64,000 nt of DNA, taken from positions 2,538,501 to 2,602,500 of the forward strand of contig NC_089045.1 in assembly GCF_034140825.1 (NCBI RefSeq). Reading direction: 5' to 3'. The notes under the pieces were generated by a model. That model made no database searches. It was not told the DNA's origin and saw only the letters and a program-made list of their open reading frames with translations. Both the position numbers and the translations under genes were made by a program. This DNA comes from Oryza sativa Japonica Group (Eukaryota; Streptophyta; Magnoliopsida; Poales; Poaceae). Shown piece by piece: positions 40,135-51,135 of the stretch (its first letter is position 1; each line of letters begins with the position of its first letter).

Positions 40135-40206
40135 TCCGTTGTCGTCCAGCGGTTAGGATATCTGGCTTTCACCCAGGAGACCCGGGTTCGATTCCCGGCA
40201 ACGGAA
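40135..40206 (+). tRNA. tRNA-Glu (anticodon UUC)
   Basis: A 72-nt cloverleaf. The acceptor stem pairs TCCGTTG with CAACGGA, followed by the discriminator A. The anticodon stem TCTGG/CCAGG encloses the loop CTTTCAC, giving anticodon TTC at 40168-40170. The T arm GGTTCGATTCC contains the B box. A TTTTT run 3 bases after the end is a good RNA polymerase III stop. CCA is not encoded, as usual for plants. It decodes GAA and GAG; in plastids tRNA-Glu also starts tetrapyrrole synthesis, but this copy lies in nuclear DNA with nuclear-type sequence. Confidence 0.95.
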
Positions 40207-40737
40207 ATTTTTGTTTTCTCCTTTTGCATGTTGCAGACGTTGTATACGCATGGAGTTGCAAATCTCTTGCGATTTTGAAACAAGAACTAAATTGCGAATT
40301 ATAAAGCACTTATGATTTGACGTAAGAATCGAATTATGAAATAACAATACCTTTTCTTTTGTGATATAGGACATGCAAATAGTGCACATTATTCACACTA
40401 CTTTTTGTACGACATGGAAAAAAAAAAGGAGAGAATGTCTTTTATAGAGACAAAGACTTTCCCAAGCACACATATTCATCGGGATATAGATTTTTATCTC
40501 TTGAGTAGATATCCCTCTCGTTTCGTGTATATTTATCTGAGTAGTTATAAAAAAATAAAAAAAAAGACAAGATAAATCAATATGAGATATATCATCCAAA
40601 AAATATGTAAGGTCAAATTCGACTTTTATAATTTATAACAAAAAGGAATAAATTAAACTTAGTTAATGTACATTCGTGGTTATATTTTAAATTTTTATTA
40701 ATTATTGTTACAACTTGTAAAAGTTAAATTTAAATTT

Positions 40738-41222
40738 GAGTAAATTGTAATAGCGGTACAGGATCATGTCAAGTGGGTGCAATTTAGTATATGAACATGT
40801 AAAATGCTCGTTTTGGTGCATGCACTTGTTTAATAAATGCAAAGTAAGGCTAAAATGGCACGACAAGACTAGTTTTTCTATGTTGGACATTATAAATTAT
40901 AAACTAGTAGATGACGTGCGTGCACATAGTAGAAATGTTATATTTGTAAACTTAGTTTCCACTTTATCTTTCTTTGTTTCTATCCCTTACATCATTGCTC
41001 AGTTTTATATTTTTTATGCAATCATTATGTCTTATTATAGGCTTATCCTTCTTAGACACGTGTTTACATAGAATCAAAATCAACAAGATTAACCTTGCCG
41101 TACGATTTTGACCTTATTCGCACGCACCAAACAAGTTCGTGCACTAAAACAAACGTTTTACAAGTTCATGTACTAGATTGCACCTACCTGACAAGTTCGT
41201 GTACTGCTGATATAATTTACTC
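40738..41222. mobile_element. Mutator-like MITE, 485 bp
   Basis: The ends are GAGTAAATTGTAATAGCGG and, read from the right, GAGTAAATTATATCAGCAG; the arms run for about 100 bp with GGGTGCAATTTAGTA / AGGTGCAATCTAGTA. The flanks TTTAAATTT (40729-40737) and ATTAAATTT (41223-41231) form a 9-bp duplication with one difference. No protein is encoded. Confidence 0.8.
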
Positions 41223-41748
41223 ATTAAATTTGTATGTTTTTGAAGTGATATATTTCATATTAACTTATTTTATTATTTTTTAAAAAAAAATCTAACAACT
41301 ATTTATATGACATGCAACAAATCGTCATGAGAAATGAAAACACTTTCCATATTCATCATCTCTTTTAATGAAATTACATGGGTAAATAGCTAATTTAGTC
41401 TCTCAAATTTCACCGAAGGCTCAATTTGATCCTTCAAGTTTCATTTTGTTCATACAAGTTCTTTAAGTATTTGTTTTGGCTTAAAATCATTCTTAGGCCT
41501 ACTTAATATGCCATATGGCTATTTCTAGTCAACATTTATGTTAGAAAATGTCTTTTTTCCATTAATTTGTATGCAACCATATACTAGAAAAAGAGAAAAC
41601 CAAGATAAATAAACAACATTGCAGATGTACTTCCCATTATTTTAATATATGCACAAAAAACTTGAGTGTAATGGCTATCGCATACACTTGCAAATACGAT
41701 AGCCATTATTTCTATGGCGGTGCCGCACGATGCTTCTCATTTTAGTCC
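41223..41748. other. Spacer downstream of the first F-box gene
   Basis: AT-rich DNA in which I see no gene or repeat. It includes the 3' flank of the minus-strand F-box gene. Confidence 0.4.
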
Positions 41749-43125
41749 TTAAGACGGGAAGAACCAATCAGCTATCCATCGAGGTCTCCATCGTTTAGGT
41801 GGGTATCCATCATCATCTAACCCTAAAGGCACCCTATCCCTCTTTATGGACACCGGATTATCGAACCTGAAAGTGCCGTTCTTCATGTTATACACACCGT
41901 AGGCGCAGTCGCCGATGCCATCGATGATCCCATCCAAGCAGTAGTCAGTAACAATGGATCCCAAGAAGAATATGGAGCTCCCATGATCCGGCAATGTCGG
42001 GACTGCCTTGGAGTTGGTGTTGCCGAGGAAGATTGCCTGGTCACCTATCTCCTCCACCTCCGACCACCGGCGATTCTCCATGTCCGCCTCGAACACGTCC
42101 AGCTTGATCTCCTTGCTCAGCTCGTCGGCGCACCAATGGCGGTAATCGTAGACGGCGGGGAGGCGCCACCGCCACCGGACCATCAGCAGCGGCTTGTCGC
42201 CGGTGCACGACTCGACGAGGTGGAGGTTGCGCACCCAATAGTAACCGTGTTCTTCGTCGTCGAGAGGAGGAGCTGTGTCGATCACGACCTCGCCGCGGCA
42301 GTAGCGAGGTCTATGCTGCGTTGCCGTCGTCGTCGACGATGACGGCGACGAGACGGCCTCGCTGCTGCTGAACTCGTGGACGAAGAGCTCCTCGCCGGTG
42401 CTGATGGAGTAGAGCTTGCCGTGGTACAAGGCCATGTCGCGCCAGCAGTGGTGCGAGGTAAAGAGGCCGCCGTCGTCGATGGAGATGGTGGCGGCCGTGA
42501 ATGACCAGTACGGCAACTGCGGCGGCTTGGGCGGAAGGTGGAGGAGGATGAAATAGTCAGTCATGGCGGCGACGTGGTCCGGCGAGCGCACGATGATCTT
42601 GCGCATGAATTCCTCGGGCTTGGGGAAGCACATGGCGTCGTAGCAGCCGCCGGGGCAGAGCCCGACGGGAGCGTGGTTGGGCAGAGCAATCTTGGCCATG
42701 GAGAGAGGGTTCCTCAGAAAGCACTCGGGTTGGCGCTGCGGCTGCGGCGGCGGCTGCTCCGGCGGCCGGTGGTAGAGGAGCCAGCCATCGAAGGAGCCGC
42801 GGCAGACGGTGCCGGGAAGTTCGTCGTCGTCGGGGTCGGGGACGAGGCGGTGCACCTCGCCGTCGGGGAGGCTCTGGTAGGTGGCGCGGTCCAAGCTGAG
42901 CCAGGGCAGCGGCGGCGGCAGCGGGTGCTGCCGCGGCGCGGCGAGGCGCCACGAACGGCACACGGCTTGGAAGCGGAGGCGGTCTCTGTAGGACAGGAGA
43001 CGGCAGAAGACCATGCCCGCCAGCTCCGGTAGGAGGTCCGGCCATGGCGACGAGGCGCGTTCGTCCACGCCGCTGGCTGGAGGTACAAGCACAACGACTT
43101 CCTGGTCGAGTTTCGCGTCGTCCAT
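41749..43125 (-). CDS. F-box protein with DUF295-type C-terminus, copy 1
   Basis: A single-exon gene of 458 residues on the minus strand. The F-box spans about 27-63 (SPWPDLLPELAGMVFCRLLS, then RLRFQAVCRSWRLAA) and would bind SKP1 in an SCF ubiquitin ligase. The rest is a DUF295-type substrate-side region: LPWLSLDRATYQSLPDGEVH, CRGSFDGWLLYH, a middle HHCWRDMALYHGKLYSI, then LDVFEADMENRRWSEVEEIG and GDCAYGVYNMKNGTFRF. This is a very large, fast-evolving family in rice and the substrate is unknown. A second gene of the same layout lies about 1 kb away on the same strand, so the two are a tandem pair. The start is the first ATG of the open frame. Confidence 0.88.
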   Translation of the reverse strand: MDDAKLDQEVVVLVPPASGVDERASSPWPDLLPELAGMVFCRLLSYRDRLRFQAVCRSWRLAAPRQHPLPPPLPWLSLDRATYQSLPDGEVHRLVPDPDDDELPGTVCRGSFDGWLLYHRPPEQPPPQPQRQPECFLRNPLSMAKIALPNHAPVGLCPGGCYDAMCFPKPEEFMRKIIVRSPDHVAAMTDYFILLHLPPKPPQLPYWSFTAATISIDDGGLFTSHHCWRDMALYHGKLYSISTGEELFVHEFSSSEAVSSPSSSTTTATQHRPRYCRGEVVIDTAPPLDDEEHGYYWVRNLHLVESCTGDKPLLMVRWRWRLPAVYDYRHWCADELSKEIKLDVFEADMENRRWSEVEEIGDQAIFLGNTNSKAVPTLPDHGSSIFFLGSIVTDYCLDGIIDGIGDCAYGVYNMKNGTFRFDNPVSIKRDRVPLGLDDDGYPPKRWRPRWIADWFFPS

Positions 43126-43337
43126 GGCGCTCTGCGTCGTCGACGTACGGCCGGACGTGCGGACGACGATGGATTCTTCTCTTTTGTCCGTCCGTGTATC
43201 GGATTTTAATTAGCTCGATCGTCTCGAGACATACACGTACGTATGCAGAGAGGCGCGGTGTGCGACTGCTTGATCGAATCGTATTTGGAGATTGGAATTG
43301 ATTCCATCTGTAATCGGTTGGAGTTGGAGATTGGAAC

Positions 43338-43456
43338 TGATGTGTTTAGTTCGAAGTTTGATTGAAATTGCAACAGTGCGACGGAAAAGTTGGAAGTTTA
43401 TGTGTGTAAAAAAAGTTAAAAATTTAAAGAAAAAAATTAGGAACTAACCATGCCTG
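43338..43456. mobile_element. Small MITE of the GTGTTTAGTT family
   Basis: It begins GATGTGTTTAGTTCGAAGTT and ends GAACTAACCATGCC, with the inner motifs TTGAAATTGCAACAGTGCGA and GTTGGAAGTTTATGTGTG shared with its relatives. The right end is diverged. Confidence 0.55.
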
Positions 43457-43587
43457 AGATATATGGGGTCAGGTTCCACAATAGAGGTCGAATTCCCCGG
43501 CCCGCGGCTAGGGGTTCTGTTGGGAGTAGGGTTTCCTTCCTCCCGTTCTTGTGCTTTCGTTTTAACTTAATCAGTTTTAGTTTCAGT

Positions 43588-43812
43588 CTCCCTTCCATAT
43601 TATAAGTCAGTTTGATTTTCTTTAACTAAGTTTATAAAATAATTTATATTAGCAACATCTAAAAATATTAAATTAGTTTCATTAAATCTAACATTAAATA
43701 TATTTTGATAATATATTTATTTTTAAGTTAAAAATACTACTATATTTTTCTATAAATTTGATTGAACTTCTTAGAAAAAAGTGAAACGGCTTATAATATG
43801 AAATGGAGGGAA
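43588..43812. mobile_element. Stowaway-like MITE, diverged
   Basis: CTCCCTTCCATATTATAAG on the left pairs with CTTATAATATGAAATGGAGG on the right. TA follows the right end, but GT, not TA, precedes the left end, so the left border is uncertain or mutated. Confidence 0.6.
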
Positions 43813-44131
43813 TACTAGTTAATCTCGTGATCTTTACCCTGTTTCCACGTGCCCGTTCCTTGACCGAATCTCCAAAGGGGGTGCTACTCTTCCTCGCTGG
43901 AGGAACCCGTGCTCCAATTATATATATTATAATAGAGATGCATAATTTCATATTTTCACTATTGATAACCTTAGATAACATGTTAAACCTTAAATTTTTA
44001 GGATGTGACACCGAAAATGTCTCCTTAATTTTGCTCTTCCATTATAAAAAAAAAAAAACCTAACGATCGCACTACAGCCATTGCAGCCTCATCATAACTC
44101 AGATGGGAAGAACCACTCAGATCTCATCGTT

Positions 44132-45493
44132 TCATTCACTCGTGTCCCTCGACCTCTGCTCATGTCCAGCTCGCCATCTCTTCAGTGACACCGTGCTGAA
44201 CCTGCCATTGCTCATGTCATACACACCGCATGAGCAGCAGCAGCAGCCAATGCCACCGCCGCCGCCGCCGCAGCGTCGGCCCAAATCGGATCCCACGATG
44301 AACACGCGGTTGCCTCGGAGAAATCCATGGCGGCCGCCGCCATTGTTGTCCGGCAATCGGAGTGCCCTGGAGCAGGTCGCGCTGACGAAGAGAGCCTGGT
44401 CGTCGCCTATGTCCGTCACCTCCGTCCACCGCCGCGCCTCCATGTCCGCCTCGAACACCCTGACCGTGATAAGGTTGCTCAGCAGGGAGAAGGCGAGGCG
44501 CCCCCCCTCGCCGGAGAACAGCTCGTCGGGGAGGCTCCACCGGACCAGCAGCAGCTTGCCGGCGAGCGACGCGACGAGGTAGGAGGTGAACCTCAGGTGG
44601 TACCCGTGGTTGCCGAGGTGCTCCCTCGGAGGCCGCGCGTCGGTCACTGCCGCCCAATCCGATGATGCCGTGACCCTCGCCGAACCGCCGCCGCGATCGG
44701 CGGCGGTGGTGGTGAAGAATTCATGGACAAAGAGCGCGTCGTTGTTGTTGATGGAGTAGAGCTTCCCGTGGTGGAAGGCGATGTCATGGCAGCAAATATT
44801 CGGGTTGGTCCTCGCCCACGACGAGTGCTTGTTCGGCAGGTGAAAGATCAGCGAGGTGTACTCGACGGCGGCGGCGACGAGGTCCGGCGAGCAGACGACG
44901 ATCTTGCGCTTGATGGCGTTGACGAAGCACATGGGCTCGCCGCCGGCGGCGTCGTCGCAGCGAGACGGCAGGTCTAGCACGGCGCCGGAGAAGGGGTTCC
45001 AGAGGAAGCTGCTCCTGATGTCGCGGTAGCCGTTCCGGTGGTAGAGGAGCCAGCCGTCGAACGAGCCGCGGCACACCATGATCCCGGGCCCGTCGGCGAA
45101 CCGGTGCACCTCGCCGTCGGGGAGGCTCTGGTAGGTGCGGCGGTCGAGGGCGAGCCACGGCAGAGACGGCGGCAGCTGCAGCGACGACGAGCTCGGGCCC
45201 GTCGTTACCGCTACCTGCTCCCGCGCGGCGAGGCGCCAGTCGCTGCAGACGGCCCGGAAGCGGCGGCGGTCGCCGTGGGACAGCAGCCGGCAGAACACCA
45301 ACCCGGCGAGCTCCGGCGGCAGGTCCGACCATGGCGATCCCCGTCCGTCGTCGTCGTCGCCGGCGCCGGCGGGAGGCACCGCAACAACTTCTCCGACAAG
45401 GTTGCGCCCGAGCTCGCCTTCGAGACGGTCGTCCGACGAGGGGCAGCGGCGGCGGCGGCGCTGCAAGCCGCAGTTGCTTGCAGCGACGCCCAT
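44132..45493 (-). CDS. F-box protein with DUF295-type C-terminus, copy 2
   Basis: A single-exon minus-strand gene of 453 residues, starting at MGVAASNCGLQRRRRR. The open frame runs 40 codons further upstream, but that part lies in AT-rich DNA and looks unlike the protein; MGVAAS, where the GC-rich coding bias begins, is the better start. The F-box lies at about 53-90 (SPWSDLPPELAGLVFCRLLS, then RRRFRAVCSDWRLAA). Later blocks LPWLALDRRTYQSLPDGEVH, CRGSFDGWLLYH, ICCHDIAFHHGKLYSINN and VRVFEADMEARRWTEVTDIG match the neighbouring gene in order. It should act as the substrate receptor of an SCF ubiquitin ligase with unknown target. MGVAAS could be N-myristoylated, which is speculative. Confidence 0.87.
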   Translation of the reverse strand: MGVAASNCGLQRRRRRCPSSDDRLEGELGRNLVGEVVAVPPAGAGDDDDGRGSPWSDLPPELAGLVFCRLLSHGDRRRFRAVCSDWRLAAREQVAVTTGPSSSSLQLPPSLPWLALDRRTYQSLPDGEVHRFADGPGIMVCRGSFDGWLLYHRNGYRDIRSSFLWNPFSGAVLDLPSRCDDAAGGEPMCFVNAIKRKIVVCSPDLVAAAVEYTSLIFHLPNKHSSWARTNPNICCHDIAFHHGKLYSINNNDALFVHEFFTTTAADRGGGSARVTASSDWAAVTDARPPREHLGNHGYHLRFTSYLVASLAGKLLLVRWSLPDELFSGEGGRLAFSLLSNLITVRVFEADMEARRWTEVTDIGDDQALFVSATCSRALRLPDNNGGGRHGFLRGNRVFIVGSDLGRRCGGGGGGIGCCCCSCGVYDMSNGRFSTVSLKRWRAGHEQRSRDTSE

Positions 45494-45751
45494 GGCGATG
45501 TGAGATTGATCGCGAAAGCTTTCGATTCGGGAGGCTAAAACGAAGGCGTGCCTCACGGAGTTGTAGCGTCTGTTCTGATTATTGCCAAAATCAACCTTAC
45601 CAAAATTTGACAATGTTAAATTTTTAGCAAGTTAACAAAATTGCCAAATTTTGATAGGATGAAACAAATATGTTGTGCAAAAATTTTACATGTGTTACCA
45701 AAATTTGGTAACAAACTAAATACAATCATATCTTTGTCAATTTTATTAAAA
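45494..45751. other. Upstream region of F-box copy 2
   Basis: This stretch holds the minus-strand promoter. It contains repeated TTGCCAAAATTTTG-like phrases in both directions (near 45588, 45640 and 45700), probably a decayed short inverted-repeat element. Confidence 0.4.
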
Positions 45752-46099
45752 CTAGAAAAAATGCCCGTGCGTTGCAACGGGTGAAATCTATTTTAATCTT
45801 ATTATTGTTATATAGTTTAGATAAGATGAAATTCACTGTGGGAGTTCGCTTGGATATATATATTTTTAGAAAATTATGAGCGGCAGTTAGAAGTTCGATC
45901 ATCTCAAATTAGAATGTGAGTTTTTTTAAACAGATTTCTTATATGATTCCTTCTATATTACCAAAAGTGAACAATTTTAAAAACCGACTCAAATACGGAT
46001 ATGTATTTCCAAAAGCAAACGAATTTAAAAACCGACTCATACACGGATGACATACCAAAATACCAATAAAAACATATTTAATTTTTATAATAATAGAGA
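45752..46099 (-). mobile_element. Non-autonomous Helitron, 348 bp
   Basis: Read on the minus strand, it starts TCTCTATTATTATAAAAATT directly after an A and ends with the hairpin CCCGTTGCAACGCACGGG, then CATTTTTTCTAG followed by T. TC start, CTAG end, a terminal hairpin and insertion between A and T are the Helitron signature, and both ends match well-known rice Helitron ends. No Rep/helicase gene is present, so it would need one in trans. Confidence 0.85.
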
Positions 46100-46390
46100 T
46101 AATGGTATGGAATTTTATGAAAATAATGGTATGATTAAAAATGGCACTAATGGCCTGTAGTCATTCTGATTCAAGTCCAAATTTCATCGCCACCAATGGA
46201 CGGATTAGTATGGGCCACAAATTCTGATGGGCCAACATAGGCTGTCAGTGATCTAGTTTCAATGGGCTTAGCAGGACCGCCAGCATTGGTTGAGTACCAA
46301 AATTCTGATGGGCCAAAAAGAAGCCTCGGGCCAAAATTCGATGAAAATTTGACGGGAATATAGTATTATGGTATAGTAAGCAATTAATTA

Positions 46391-46634
46391 CTCCCTATAT
46401 TTTATATTATAAACCGTTTGGTTTTCTAAAACTTCTCTAAGAATGACTAAGTTTATAGAAAGAAAAATATACTAACAATTTCAATACAAAACAAACATAT
46501 TATCAAAATATATTTAATGTTATAAAACTAATTTAGTATTATGAATATTGCTATTTTTTCTATAAACTTGGTCAGTGTTAAAGAACTTTGATTTAGAAAA
46601 AAGTCAAACGTCTTATAATACAAAACAGAGGGAA
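46391..46634. mobile_element. Stowaway-like MITE, 244 bp
   Basis: CTCCCTATATTTTATATTAT pairs with the right end, which read inversely is TTCCCTCTGTTTTGTATTAT. TA flanks both ends. The inner parts share TTAATGTTATAAAACTAATTTAG-type sequence with the elements at 43588 and 56418. Confidence 0.8.
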
Positions 46635-46639
46635 TATAA

Positions 46640-47097
46640 TTTGTATGTAGCTACTTTCAACAATCCCATGGTAACACACTATTTTTATAAAGTGTATGTC
46701 TCGGGACGAAATACCCTGATCCGTACGCACAATATGATTTTCTCCTTTCCCGTTTGCATAAATCTTGAAGCAAATCTAGCTATTCAAAAATCTATATACA
46801 AGTTACATACTAATAGTTTTGATGCAATTATATTTACATTTAATAATTCTAATAATTTATCAACATGTGTATATCAAATTCGATTGGGATCCATAGTTTT
46901 TTGCAAATATGTAAAACTGTAAGGGCTTAACCACAAAAGAGGCAAACATCCTCTTCCTATAACCGCTCTACCGCGGCGGCCTCCGCTCGCCGGCATCGCG
47001 GCCACGTCCACCCCAACCTCCCCTTCCGCCGATGCCGGAGCGCCGCCACCTCGCCGGAGACTCACCGTGCTGGTGATCATCCTCCGGACAACCCACC
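46640..47097 (+). promoter_or_regulatory. Upstream region of the S40-like gene
   Basis: An AT-rich part (to about 46920) is followed by a GC-rich leader. No clear TATA box could be placed. No other feature is seen. Confidence 0.35.
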
Positions 47098-47613
47098 ATG
47101 GAGCGCCTCCTGCACTTCCGGCCCCCGAAACCGACCTCTGCCAATGCCGTTGCAGCGGCGGCTACCGCCGACGGCGACCTCCTCGAGCTCGACGTGCTCT
47201 GGCCTGCATCCCGCGCCCCGGGCCTCCTCGCGGCGCTCCCTGAGGAGGACGGGAAGCGGAGGAGGAAGCGCGGCGGGAGCGGGAGCGGGAGCGTGGCCGT
47301 CCGATCCGCGGCGCGGCCTATCCCGGAGACCGCCGCGTTGACCCTGGTCCCGTCGTCGTCCGCGGCGGCGATGGCGAAGTCGGCGCCGGTGAGGATACCG
47401 TCGGAGGCGGCGGCGGCGCGTAGGGGGGTGATGTGGGCGGCGCAGGCGGGCGGCGAGGACGGGGAGGCGGCCATGGTCCCGCCCCACGAGATCGTGGCGC
47501 GGCGCGCCGCGGCGCACAGCTCGGTGCTGGAGGGCTCCGGGAGGACGCTCAAGGGGCGCGACCTCCACCGCGTCCGCAACGCCGTCCTCCGCCGCACCGG
47601 CTTCCTCGACTGA
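47098..47613 (+). CDS. S40 (DUF584) senescence-regulator-type protein
   Basis: A single-exon gene of 171 residues. The C-terminal S40 signature lies at 126-171: [31 protein letters not shown] and [11 protein letters not shown]. The N-terminal LELDVLWP block also fits the family, whose members carry an acidic/tryptophan motif near the start. The middle is Ala/Ser/Gly-rich with a basic KRRRKR run (about 58-63) that may act as a nuclear signal. S40 proteins were described in barley and Arabidopsis as senescence- and stress-induced nuclear proteins; the molecular activity is unknown. Intronless structure and length match the family. The start is the first ATG of the GC-rich open frame. Confidence 0.88.
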   Translation: MERLLHFRPPKPTSANAVAAAATADGDLLELDVLWPASRAPGLLAALPEEDGKRRRKRGGSGSGSVAVRSAARPIPETAALTLVPSSSAAAMAKSAPVRIPSEAAAARRGVMWAAQAGGEDGEAAMVPPHEIVARRAAAHSSVLEGSGRTLKGRDLHRVRNAVLRRTGFLD

Positions 47614-49967
47614 GGCGAAGGCGAGTCGTCTCAGTCTGCTCTTCGCGATGAAATTTTGAAGACTCTTTTTTTCTTTTCGTGTTCAATTTTCCATTCCCTT
47701 CGAGTCGCCTTTTTATGTTTCCGGCTATTTTGATTTCTTCTCTTGATGAACAAGGGATTTGAACGAGATGAGGTGAGGTGAGATGAGTGAGCGAGGCATA
47801 TTATACTTCATATGACATTCATTCCATCACAATCTTATATGAAAATTTTGGTCCTTACATCTGTTCAATCTGTATGTATGCTGCCAATCTTGGGGAAAAG
47901 TGAATATTTTTTGTCGAAAGAAATTGCGAACCATTAAATTTCGGCATAGAAGCAAAGCATTAGTGGTTGCGGCGGTATACAAAATGTTGCTTCTTGTGGA
48001 CCATGTTCTCTTTAGTGCTTATGTGCAACTTCGGTCTAATCACTAATTAGTAATCACCACGAAGGTGCAAGCTTGTCGTAGTGATTGATCCACAAGATGG
48101 TGGGGGACAAAAAATCTGAAATTATTAGGTTCTTTGTTGGTGGTGTTCTGGCACGGAGATTGTGAGTTTGTGACTGATTAGGAATTGATGAATTTGGGTT
48201 GTTGTGGTTTAGTTGATACCATAGGCTTGTTACTTGTGTATAGTCTTTGGCTGTTAAATCACATACTACGTATTTGTAAAATTTAGATCAAAGTTGCCGT
48301 AGTATATATTCATTTCTAGCTAATGGGGTGGAAATCTCAGCTCAGTAGTGCAACCCAGTCTGTGCGATTTTGTTTCATTTTTATTAGGTGCTTATCAAAG
48401 GTGGTAAAAATGCCAACTATAAGGAGAGATGTTAGTATCAAATTTTGTCTCGGATTCTAGTTTTAGGAGGGGATCAATGTAAATCCATTTGGAACAAGGT
48501 CACATGGAAACCTAATAATTGAGGTTGATCATCAATGTTCTATTTGTGCAATGGTTATGTTCATGTGGATTTTGGGGGCAAGTAGCATGTAGATCAAATC
48601 AATTGGGTGCAATTAATATAGGAAGTGGAGTATTGTTTATGTCCAAAGTTCATCTCGAGAAGAACACATTCAATCTTAAACTCATAGTTTCAGATTCCCT
48701 GGAACTCCTTTGCACCAGTATTTTGGTGGTCCTTCACCAAGAATACTTAAATCTTGAACCACTACATTGCATCCTAGTACTATTGTGGAAATGTGGAATC
48801 ATCTGCTCTTGTGGCTTCTCCAGGATCAGATATAAAAGAGATATTCCCCCACCCCCAAGATGCACCCATCCTTGATTATTTACAAGAATCCCATTGCCTT
48901 TACACACTTGTCTAGGCACAAGGACCGCCACAACGCTACCAAAGTATTACTAGTAGTAATGAATAGCTCCAGTGCACAAGGTCCTTGGATTATCTCCATC
49001 AAGATACAGCTAGTAATATATAGTTGCTCTCATGTTCCTGGGAATAAAGTTGTTTTATTTTGTCACTTCAAACATCTGATGCCATTAAATGATGAACATT
49101 TTTTAATAAAAAAAAAGTGGGTTAAGAATTTATCACTGGTGGCAAAGAAGAAGTAGCATCAACAGCTAATTGAATGTTCACTTCTGACTAGCCATTTCTA
49201 TTGAGATAAGTTACAATACCATTGCCATCTTTTATGAAGTTCCCCATTTTATGTACTCATCAGCCACTAAAATCAATAATGCTCTGTTGTTCTAAAGATT
49301 AGGGTATTATATATTCCTATATTCGCAAATGTCCATAAAGCTGCAAATTTCTTCGAAATTGACTATGCATTACTGTTCTTTGTTCAGTTATACTCAATCG
49401 CATGTCACTTCTGACATATCAAAAACTCAGGGAGTTTTTCAGAAGGCCTCTCACTATTTAGGTGCATTATTTGACTCCAAGATTAGGTTATCTGCTCTGG
49501 TTGCTTATAGAATCGACGATGACCTATTACTTTTCGCTCTCATTGTCTGCATCCAACAATAGCATTCTTTTAGCGGAACAATCTCCCTTTATTTGATTCC
49601 ATCATAAATTCGTTTTGTCGATTTTTTCCCCTGTTGGAATCTGAATATGCAAGGTATCTTCCATCATGTAGTACGTACTACTGATGATGACCACAAATTA
49701 TTTAATGGGCACATGTGATGTCCAGCTCATACTATCTTTCTTTAAATTAGCTGAACCATATTTTGATACAGAATAAACGGCTTATGATGCTTACCTTCGG
49801 CGCTAAATAGTTGTGACAGCACTCTTGGGGGGACCATTGCCCCTCAGCAACACAATTCCTATAAGGAAACATATGGTATGCTCACTGCTCAGTTCACCTC
49901 ATAGGTCTAGAACTTCTTGCTATCCCTTGGTTGTCATGTTGGGCTATCTGTAATAACTAAGCATATA
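47614..49967. other. Unassigned spacer
   Basis: I see no gene and no terminal repeats in these 2.3 kb. Open frames are short and AT-rich, and none resembles a known family. A non-coding transcript cannot be excluded. Confidence 0.35.
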
Positions 49968-50049
49968 CACTCTCCGTCCCATAAAAAACCAACTTCTGGG
50001 TATATCCAGATTTAAACCTAGAAGTTGGTTTTTTACGTAATAGAGGGAG
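49968..50049. mobile_element. Stowaway-like MITE, 82 bp
   Basis: CACTCTCCGTCCCATAAAAA on the left faces TTTTTTACGTAATAGAGGGAG-type sequence on the right, with ACCAACTTCT and AGAAGTTGGT forming an inner hairpin. TA flanks both ends. Confidence 0.85.
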
Positions 50050-51135
50050 TAGTTATGTTGCTTCGTAACCAAAACTTGGGTGTTTGTGGTTATGGTAAAG
50101 GAGTTATGTACACATTTTTGTGTGTTTTCCTGGCTTTGATTTATTGTTTTATCAATCCTCTCTTACCAAGGTTTTATTCAGACTATCTGAGTAAACATGC
50201 AGATCTACTTTGTGTGGCCATGTGGTCTATGTGGGAAAGGACTCTTTTCTTTGGGGAACTTCTAGTTGCAAGGGTTTTGTTATGGTCCATTGCTATGGTA
50301 GCTTGATGATCTATGCTAGAAAGATCCCAGCTTATATGGTGGTATTGCTTTTAAGGGATTTTAAGGCTGTAACTGTAAAGATGGTTCACAAGAGGTTTTT
50401 GTGTCGTGTCTGCCTGTCGATGAATTTGGCTGCAGGACAAACCAGAGACAGCCCATTTGATTGGAACTGAGCCCATTTGTTACAGGATTCTTGACAGTTA
50501 CCAGGCCTTCTAGTAGCATAATTCTGGATTCTGATTCATCAAACTCCATTGTTACAGGAAAGTTTTTAAAGAATAATTAAGCAAGATCCTACCTAGTAGT
50601 ACCTACCTGTGTAATTGGGACAGAAGGCAGATGCTTATATGTTCCCAGTTATTCCCACTGTTTATATATGCCTTCTGAACGTCTGGAGATCGTTTTGTGG
50701 ACTGTTGAACTTTGAAGTCAGCCATTGAGGTTGAGCAAGAAGAGATACACATGCATGTCAGCATTTGGAGAATTCAGTCATGGATGCATGGTAAACTTGT
50801 ATCAGTATCAAGCCTGACTTGTTCTAGTGTTCTAGTACTGATGTTGGTATGAACACAAGACCATGTACTCTCTGTGGTTGGCTGGGTAAATAATAGTACA
50901 CGTAGCCACGTACGTGTTAGACCAGAAACAAGATCAGTCACTTTGATAGCTGGTGGTCTAGCTAATCTCAGTGTACAGTTGGATTTTGTTGGTAGTGGAG
51001 CTACGCTGTTGTGTTGCCCTTTCTTCCATTGTGGTTTGAAAAATGCGAGTGTTGCCACAGAGGAACAGCTGTACCACTAGTGATTGCTTCATAGATTAAG
51101 AGATGGAACGCATAATTAATTTCCAGGAGTTCCTT
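50050..51135. other. Unassigned spacer
   Basis: Moderate-GC sequence without a recognisable gene, splice structure or terminal repeat. Confidence 0.35.

Larger units (their letters stand above)
43126..44131. other. Spacer between the two F-box genes
   Basis: It holds a GTGTTTAGTT-type MITE (43338-43456) and a Stowaway-like element (about 43588-43812), plus the upstream region of the first F-box gene on the minus strand. Nothing else is visible. Confidence 0.5.

Noticed and set aside
45494-45613. 40-codon N-terminal extension of F-box copy 2
   Set aside because: The extension lies in AT-rich DNA with a different codon bias, has no counterpart in copy 1, and the ATG at 45493 starts the GC-rich coding sequence.
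48519-50306. Several open frames of 85-118 residues between 48.5 and 50.3 kb
   Set aside because: They are rich in Leu/Cys/Phe from AT-rich DNA, overlap in different frames, lack homology I can recognise, and one runs into a MITE.
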